NCBI GenBank assembly: GCA_947652605.1
Contig: OX393581.1
Coordinates: forward strand, 25,166,788-25,230,787
DNA length: 64,000 nucleotides
Origin: Elmis aenea
Taxonomy: Eukaryota; Arthropoda; Insecta; Coleoptera; Elmidae
Direction: 5' to 3'
Position 1 is the stretch's first letter. Every line of letters starts with the position of its first letter. The position numbers and the translations under genes are program-made. The notes beneath the pieces were generated by a model. The model was not told the origin of the DNA and searched no databases. It saw only the letters and a list, made by a program, of their open reading frames with translations. Shown here one piece after another: positions 57,588-64,000 of the stretch.

Positions 57588-60500
57588 CTGTAACAAACAG
57601 AAATCTTGTTAATTTTGATGCTTATAATGTATAACGACATCATGTAATAATTAACATTACAACCACCGAACATTTATTAAAAAAACAAGACGTTACATTG
57701 TGGGTATCTTACATGTTTATCTAAATTAAATCTGATCAAGCTTACTAAGCCAATTATTAGTGACGAAAATATCGAGGTATCATTATAGTGTAAAATATTT
57801 TAGCAACATATATTAATTACCGCAGAACTGGCTGTAAAACGTTGGATCACCTTCATGGACTAAGCGTAAAAGCTCAGTAATTGCCATTACTTTTTAAATT
57901 ATAGGAAATGGTACGCAATTTTCAAAAATCATATAAATATCTTTGTTAATTTATGAAGTTGTTTGACGGTTATCTACGCCTTCATACGGCCGCGTTAGCA
58001 AGCGATTTGAATTCCAAAAAAATCTGATTTGAGTGTTAACCAAATAGGAAAATTCCTTTCGCAAAATACGATGTGTACATAGATTAAAAAAATCTTGTCA
58101 CACCAACATAACTTAAAATAATAAAATCTAGTTTATAACAACCATAATGTATCATTTTACGACTAAAAATTAACATTGTTGTAATCCATATTAGTTTATA
58201 TCAGCATTTTTGGAAGAATAACAGCGGAAAAATTTGAATGAAGATGATTTAACACAGAGTAAATGTTGTTTTTTTTTTCAATCTATAATCGTATCTAGCA
58301 TATTTTTCTAAAATTAGCATATTGTAATATATTAAATTTTAAGTTTAGTTTGCTCTGTTAAGTTTTTGTTATTGTTATTTTCGACTGGGCAACGTAACAG
58401 CCACCTACTGAAGTTTTTACTAAGTACAAATTTGAAATGTTTAGAATATAATATCACAAAAAAAATTAGCAGTGGTTTTGCTATAACCAATGAATTTTTA
58501 CCCAATATTCGCAAAACAACGATAAAAACATTTAAAGGTGATATTAAAATAAGCCTGTTAAATTTTTATTTCTTGCCACTCGAAAAAGCTACACATATAA
58601 AAAAAAATTGTAAGGTGTAGATAAAAAAGCAAAATAAACCTTAGAATTTATTAGTTTTCAAGGTGTAACGTGTTGAAAATCTATTATCCGTGGACAATTT
58701 ACGATTGTTTTACTGCCTCGCCGACAAGAATATTTTCCGAATAGTATCAAATTTCTGTTGTTAAAATATTATCGCTTTTTTCAAGATCGAAATCTAAACA
58801 AAACGGATGTACTCGTTATTTCTTATTAATTTTTGCTGCGAGTGTTTATAAGCGCTCGCGTATCCAGTCAAAATGGTAATTTCCATTGAATGACCGTACA
58901 GTACCTATAATAAGGCGTTGTAAAAAAAAGAGAAGTCGACTCTTTTAACTGCTACTCTGAACACGAAGCTACCAACGTTGTATTAGAGTAGTAATTAAAA
59001 CTGGTTCTGGACGCAGAACGTTTTCAATGAACTTTCGATCTCACTCGATACTCCTTTTTGCTTATGCCATACTGACTTCGTTAAATTTGACAGGCTGTCG
59101 CTTAATTTTGTATATAGTAAATAAATATCTTTCAAAATGGTATTTGTCCGTAGGGTTTCATTCAATTTACATATCCCGTAGGTGTACGAAGATATAATAC
59201 AATATAATTCAGCCCGGGATATCTCTAAACCAGTATATTATATTTTCTGTAAATGATAAAATATTAATAACTGTAATTAAACTAATATGGACCAAACATT
59301 AATTTAATTCACACTTAGAACTTTTAATATCGCTTGAAGGTGTGATTCAATGACTTAACTTAGCTATTGTTTAAGCAAATTATTTCGTACTCTGCTACTT
59401 TATTGGTAAATTATATCACTTAAAATCTTTTGCTGTAAATTTCACAAGCAAAATTAGTCGAAAAATTGCTGTTTTATTGATGAAACATTACTTAAATTAA
59501 ATAATTGCTTATCTTGTCGCCAGCAAGAATTGCTTCTAAAAACAATCAGTACCAATTTCAAGTCAGTAGATTGTTTTTATTACTTATTACATGATTTTTA
59601 TTAAAATAAGAAAATAATCAAGTGAGGAACAAATGAGACTGTCAAAACTGGTATTTTCTTAAGAAGTGATTTTTTTGAATAGAAGACAAAGGGTGTTTTA
59701 ATAAAACTTATGTATCTTTGTATTAAATATGATCATCTTAAATAATTTAAACAATTAGGAGAGACTACGATTGTTACAGTAAGCAGTTTGCCTAATTTTT
59801 GTATTTATTTCAATCCCACCCAGTTTAAATCAACATTACTTACTTAATGTCTTTTATTAAATTTGCGTGTGTATTGATTCAAAGGGCATCAAATGAAATC
59901 AAAAAGGCTACAGATCATGTTAACTATCACTTGAAACATTATTTAGTGTACACCTATGCTTAATAAAGTGGCCATGAAACTCTACAGCAAAGCAAGTTAC
60001 ATTTTTAATTTGTGCATGTCCTTTTAGAATTAATTCAACTCTTAACACAACTCACACTAATAAGCATTTAATTAAATTTCTCGCTAAATGCAAGTAACCA
60101 ATTATCCCGCCGAACTGGAGTGTTTTGAAGGTCCTTTATTAAACCATTCTTTCGTTAATTCAGTTAAAATATATCGCGGGGTTACAACAAGCAAATAATG
60201 AATTCGTTCCTGTTTCGCAGACTGTATTGTTTGGAATTGAACTTAACTTGTGTAAACGTACTTTGGCTAAAGACAGGCTTCTTTCATGCTCGCTAGATCT
60301 TAAGAAACCAGTCTGCAAGACCCTCCTAATACTATGTCTTGAGCGCTGACAAAAACTCATGTGGACCCAGCTAAATGCACGCTGAATAGAAAACCCTAAG
60401 GAAATCCAGCGGGGTGAAGCGAACCCTGAATTGTACCAGGTAAAATTGCTCCGAGGTAGTCGGGAGGTTATCAGGATTTGATAATAGTGATTAGATATTG

Positions 60501-61743
60501 ATATTAGACAGTGCCGACACTGTTTCACTCCAGGAAATAACTTTTTGTAGACTGTAGACGTTTATTACTCGGATGCCGACATAGTATCGCGATTGTATTT
60601 AATATAACTACTGTTACCAAAGCTCAACGTTGAACATTATACGATAACTGCCCTGATAAAAGTATGCACAAACGAATGGAAGGTAAAAATACCCTTTTTA
60701 ACATGTATGTTGCAATAATTCTGAATGGCAAACGTTAATAATTTACTTGCATTGCATGCAAAATTTTGTTATGGGAAATTTTAGTGTAAAACTTTAAAAA
60801 TTTAAGAAATTAGTAATATACTTGCGTTTCTATCACATGATTCTTGTGACATATTGCGTCTTCGAAACTCATGACCGTTATTATAAGAGCAACAAGCTAT
60901 AAATCTGGGCGAATTGTATAGAACCCTAACGATTCGCCAAGGAAAGGTCAGAATACTTTCACGATCCATTCAGGCAACCCCTGGAATTTCCATTTTCTTA
61001 AGGTGAATACGTAAGCTACCTGTTTTAAAGTAACTGGCACCCTACCTTAAGAGTCGTGCATTAAAGATCTTATACAAAAACTATAGTGGTTTTTAAAGGC
61101 GCGATTTTAACGTTAAAAACGTTCAAAAGTGTTAAGAAATAGTCGTTAAATAAATAATGCCAAGTGCAGATCTTTCACAGGCTACCTACACTATTTTATG
61201 TACGAATTTGGTTTAGTTTTCTTAGGCTACCCTAGACTATAAGTCGTTTTTATAATGGCTCACCGCAAACTATTGATTTTTTCCATCGATATTTATTTTG
61301 TGACAGCTTCAATTTCATATATTTCGTGCTTTACCTGTCGTCATTGTATTTCACTTTTAGGGACTTCTATTCAATGTACCGGTAGATAATCTTCACGTGG
61401 CACGTGAATTTTTGGGTCCCAGGCTATATTTTTTGCTTTTAGTACCATTCTCTTAAATTCACACATGGATAATTTCGTCTACATAATTTTTAACGCATTT
61501 CTCTAGGAGTAGTATAAAAAAGGTTTCACTTAGGGTAATCTGCCGACAAAAAATGTGTCTGATAAAAAAACCTTCGATAATCATTCACACATTTTTTGTG
61601 GGTGATCCTTTTTAATGAACTTTACGCAACGACCGGGTATTTTTTTTTCTATCGCTAGAGTTTTTGAATCAAAAACTAAAATACGTCTCTAGTAAAGCGT
61701 GCAGGATTAACTACGTTAAAAGAATTGAGTTTTGTGTACATAC
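57588..61743 (-). other. ASH: Candidate 4.2-kb intron in the ASH 3' UTR
   Basis: Bounded by CAG|GTATGT at 61746-61738 and TTACAG at 57593-57588 (minus strand). The interval holds no recognised transposon ends. A 122-codon minus-strand frame at 60160-60528 lies in a GC-richer patch but resembles no protein known to me. It contains the double CACGTG site at 61393-61407. If the splice prediction is wrong, this is simply 3' flanking DNA of ASH. Confidence 0.4.
61393..61407. promoter_or_regulatory. Palindromic double CACGTG site
   Basis: TCACGTGGCACGTGA is a perfect odd palindrome holding two CACGTG hexamers one base apart. The plus-strand context TGGCACGTGAATTT (61398-61411) fits the TGGCACGTG core bound by Enhancer-of-split/Hairy-type repressors, known regulators of achaete-scute genes. 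It lies about 350 bp beyond the ASH stop codon. Site identity is seen; the binding factor is inferred. Confidence 0.45.
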
Positions 61744-61751
61744 CTGAGAAA

Positions 61752-62525
61752 TTATTCGCTCTGTTGCCACGAAAATATTGCGTCTAGAAGTTCGTCATCT
61801 TCTGTGGTACTTTTGGTATCGTAGGTTTCATAGCTGCCTTGTCTATAAAGTACTGTTGTTGTGTACGCCGTGGTTGAGCCTTCCGAACTGTGTGAAGGTG
61901 TGGGTGATGCCGAAGCTTCTGAGGAAGGAGGTGTAGGCAGGAGTAACGGGTATTGATTATATTGTTGAGTTATGGAATCAGGACTGTCAGCGTAAAAACG
62001 ATTTTCGACCATCGAATTTTCGCCGACACCGTGACCTCCAATGTCCGCTTCATGGTCATCCAGCATTTGCTGTAGACTTCTGATGTACTCAACGGCCATT
62101 TTCAAGGTTTCCACTTTGCTGAGTTTCTTGTTGGCTCCTCGTCCTGTGGGGCTTCCTTGTGGAGAAAAAGCAGCAAGGACGTTTGGAGGAATATGTTGTC
62201 GCAAGGCCGCGAAACCGTTGTTCACTTGTTTTACCCGATTTCTCTCACGTGCATTTCTTCTTGCAACAGAAGCTGGCTGTTGCGTCGGACCCCCATAAGG
62301 CATAAACTGAATTTTTCTTTTACAACGCAAGTCTGTGTTGCTCGTAATCAGCACGGTGCCGCGTTCAGGCGCCGGTGCCAACGGCCGTTTACTCTGTATG
62401 ACGGATTTTGCAGACGCCTGTGTCAAACCGGTTGAAACGATAACACAGTTCTGCTGCGGCGAATGATGGATAACGTTATACATTTTTTCCTGTTGGCCCA
62501 ACATTAAGTTGTGGACGGCAGCCAT
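61752..62525 (-). CDS. ASH: Achaete-scute homologue, proneural bHLH transcription factor
   Basis: A 257-residue intact protein starting at the first ATG (MAAVHNLMLG). Residues about 87-100 form the basic DNA-binding region (VARRNARERNRVKQVN). Helix 1 follows (GFAALRQHIPPNVL), then an extended loop of about 20 residues typical of the achaete-scute family, then helix 2 (NKKLSKVETLKMAVEYIRSL, about 132-151). A Ser/Thr/Pro-rich stretch (196-222) precedes an acidic C-terminus ending ELLDAIFSWQQSE, the conserved family tail. Such proteins pair with Daughterless on E-boxes and commit ectodermal cells to neural fate. The coding region is a single exon, as in Drosophila AS-C genes. A splice donor follows the stop. 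No second AS-C gene (such as asense) is visible in the window. Confidence 0.96.
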   Translation of the reverse strand: MAAVHNLMLGQQEKMYNVIHHSPQQNCVIVSTGLTQASAKSVIQSKRPLAPAPERGTVLITSNTDLRCKRKIQFMPYGGPTQQPASVARRNARERNRVKQVNNGFAALRQHIPPNVLAAFSPQGSPTGRGANKKLSKVETLKMAVEYIRSLQQMLDDHEADIGGHGVGENSMVENRFYADSPDSITQQYNQYPLLLPTPPSSEASASPTPSHSSEGSTTAYTTTVLYRQGSYETYDTKSTTEDDELLDAIFSWQQSE

Positions 62526-62900
62526 ACTATGTCTTCCGCGGTATGCACACTACTGATCTATTGGGCGCTGGCGCGTGGATATAACTACAAGACGCGTGTC
62601 TCGTCGGAGATAAAAACTTTTTGATTGAAGCACGTTTACACACCGAAAGCGTTGCTCGAAATGATACCTGGCATCGCGCCACATAGGTCTTGTAGTAGTT
62701 TTGGTACATCCCCACCATTTCACCAGGGGTTGCGAACGCTTCCGAGGGTCTGCAGCGCGTGCCGCCGACGCGAGACGCATGGCTAAGCGAGCCGCGACCC
62801 CCGGACACCCGCCCGGAAGCTGCTACATGCTGGACCAACTATTGCTATCTGCTCGACCAGTTTCACAAGCTAATTTGATGCCAACGAAATAACACTCAAA
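62526..62900 (-). promoter_or_regulatory. ASH 5' leader / promoter-proximal region
   Basis: GC-richer sequence with several CG dinucleotides directly upstream of the ASH start codon, unlike the AT-rich surroundings. Open frames exist on both strands here (for example 62527-62838 on the minus strand, stopping one base before the ASH ATG), but none resembles a protein family. I found no convincing TATA box or initiator, so the transcription start cannot be placed. Confidence 0.45.
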
Positions 62901-63784
62901 TTACACCAGTGTTTCATGATTCCGATGTCTACCACATTTTAAACACACCTACATACCTACACTTAATCGGCTCAAATACTTAATAGATTACTAATATTTT
63001 ATTAAAAGACTCGCTTATTCTCGCGAAAACAATTGAATAATACTTAAACTCTAACAAATTTAGAACAACAGCGTCTAATATCGCACGTAATACTGTGCAC
63101 GTACACATAATTAGTTCAATCCATAAAGTTTTCTGGTCCTACAAACCTGGTAGAAGCTGTAATTACCTTTTAATAATATGTACTTACTACTTTTTTTCTT
63201 TGCCCAAAATTTCGCAGCTTTTTTATCCGAATTTTAATTTCTTGCTCATTAACTTGCACGTTTTTCGTCTTCGTTGATTAGGTTTCGAAAATTGTAAAAA
63301 TCTTGTTCTATACAATTATTTTTTGGATTCCAAAGAACTGTGTGATTTTTAACGGTTTATTCGTAAACTAGCCGAGGGCGAAAGTATTTTTCCTAGTTTT
63401 TTTTAATGGGGTTGACGAATAATGTCATAAATTTGTAGTTGTTCCCCTTCTAAGCGAGATTACCCCAATTACGGGTGAAATAAAATCAACACAGGAACTC
63501 TAATTGGAATAAGGGATCACAAAAATGTAAGATATTTAAAGGTGCCTCATTTGTATCTGAGCAATACTTCGGTAATAGGTCTTGACCGCAGGGTAGAACG
63601 GCCTTGGCGTATACCGCCCTTACCGACAGATTTCAACGATCGATCAGACATAAAATGCAGATTTCTTTTAACACTTGCATACTGCTTATTAAAGCAACAC
63701 CTATAGGAATTATTCAAATAAGTGCGTGATGTAATTTTGAAGTTGAAGATTGGTAATTGTAGACAGCCGAATAATGTTCAAAGA

Positions 63785-63792
63785 GCAGCTGC
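63785..63792. promoter_or_regulatory. Candidate proneural E-box GCAGCTGC
   Basis: GCAGCTG matches the GCAGSTG class bound by achaete-scute/Daughterless dimers, here palindromic. It lies about 1.26 kb upstream of the ASH start codon, a plausible autoregulatory position. A single short motif, so chance occurrence is possible. Confidence 0.35.
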
Positions 63793-63871
63793 AGCGGCAA
63801 ACAAATCATATTTTAAAACTAAAATGTTCCCAAATAAATTACTCAAAACATTAAATTTTACAAATGTGTTT

Positions 63872-63885
63872 TGGCACGTGAATTT
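63872..63885. promoter_or_regulatory. Candidate E(spl)/Hairy site TGGCACGTGAATTT
   Basis: Identical over 14 bases to 61398-61411 on the other side of ASH, with the TGGCACGTG core of Enhancer-of-split-type repressor sites. It lies about 85 bp from the GCAGCTGC E-box. An activator E-box close to a repressor site is a common layout in proneural enhancers. Function is inferred. Confidence 0.4.
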
Positions 63886-64000
63886 ATTTTTATAGTAATT
63901 TTGTTAAATTACAACCCTTAATTATACCACAGTAAATAAAATAGTAGTGATTGAATTATTAATAAATAAATTTCCTCAAAAAGCTACTAGTAACTGTTCA

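Larger units (their letters stand above)
62901..64000. other. ASH upstream flank
   Basis: No coding exon or transposon ends are recognised. Contains the two candidate bHLH sites listed separately. Confidence 0.5.

Noticed and set aside
60160..60528. 122-codon minus-strand frame downstream of ASH
   Set aside because: No recognisable domain or motif; lies in the proposed intron; likely a chance frame in a GC-richer patch.
62527..62838. 103-codon frame ending one base before the ASH ATG, a possible upstream ORF
   Set aside because: Not in frame with ASH, resembles no protein, and the transcription start is unknown, so translation cannot be argued.
62041..62892. Plus-strand frames across ASH and its leader
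   Set aside because: They are shadows of the minus-strand ASH coding region and GC-rich leader.

Overview
The window is AT-rich, compact-gene-poor eukaryotic DNA from an insect, most likely a beetle (the order is inferred from overall character and not proven). It contains one recognisable host gene, an achaete-scute homologue (ASH) on the minus strand at 61752-62525. This is a proneural basic helix-loop-helix transcription factor. No other host protein-coding gene, tRNA, rRNA or CRISPR array could be supported.

The rest, roughly 1-56 kb, is intergenic sequence built largely from layered transposable elements, many of which keep exact ends and target-site duplications. 1-10 kb: a hAT remnant interrupted by a tandem-repeat foldback element, hairpin elements, an internally deleted hAT with perfect 8-bp duplications, and several TA-flanked mariner-type elements starting CAGGGTG. 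10-19 kb: mostly unannotated sequence, a three-copy 42-bp tandem repeat, a LINE tail and a hAT-like composite. 19-24 kb: a 1.2-kb palindrome, a LINE with ORF1 only, and a pogo-type element whose PHD-finger transposase carries two small frame breaks. 28-31 kb: a degenerate satellite-like array split by a hAT. 32.6-36.1 kb: a four-element nest (hAT containing a small hAT and a TTAA-flanked piggyBac-type element that itself contains a 751-bp palindrome). 37.9-41 kb: a foldback element containing a LINE fragment and an apparently intact mariner-type transposon with an open transposase. 45-56 kb: a decayed mariner pseudogene, a second copy of the 29-kb hAT in a second copy of the same satellite repeat, a TIR-bounded element with a tyrosine-recombinase-like ORF, another 1.1-kb palindrome, and hAT-like elements.

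56.6-64 kb is the ASH locus and has few repeats. A strong splice donor lies just after the ASH stop codon and a good acceptor lies 4.2 kb downstream, suggesting a 3' UTR intron. CACGTG sites of the Enhancer-of-split/Hairy type occur on both sides of the gene with an identical 14-bp core and flank, and a GCAGCTG proneural E-box lies upstream.

The mobile elements do not form a pathway with ASH. Their interest lies in nesting order, source-to-derivative relationships (the 38.8-kb mariner and its 6.6-kb deletion derivative) and repeated use of palindromic architecture. All family assignments are from motif recognition without database searches.
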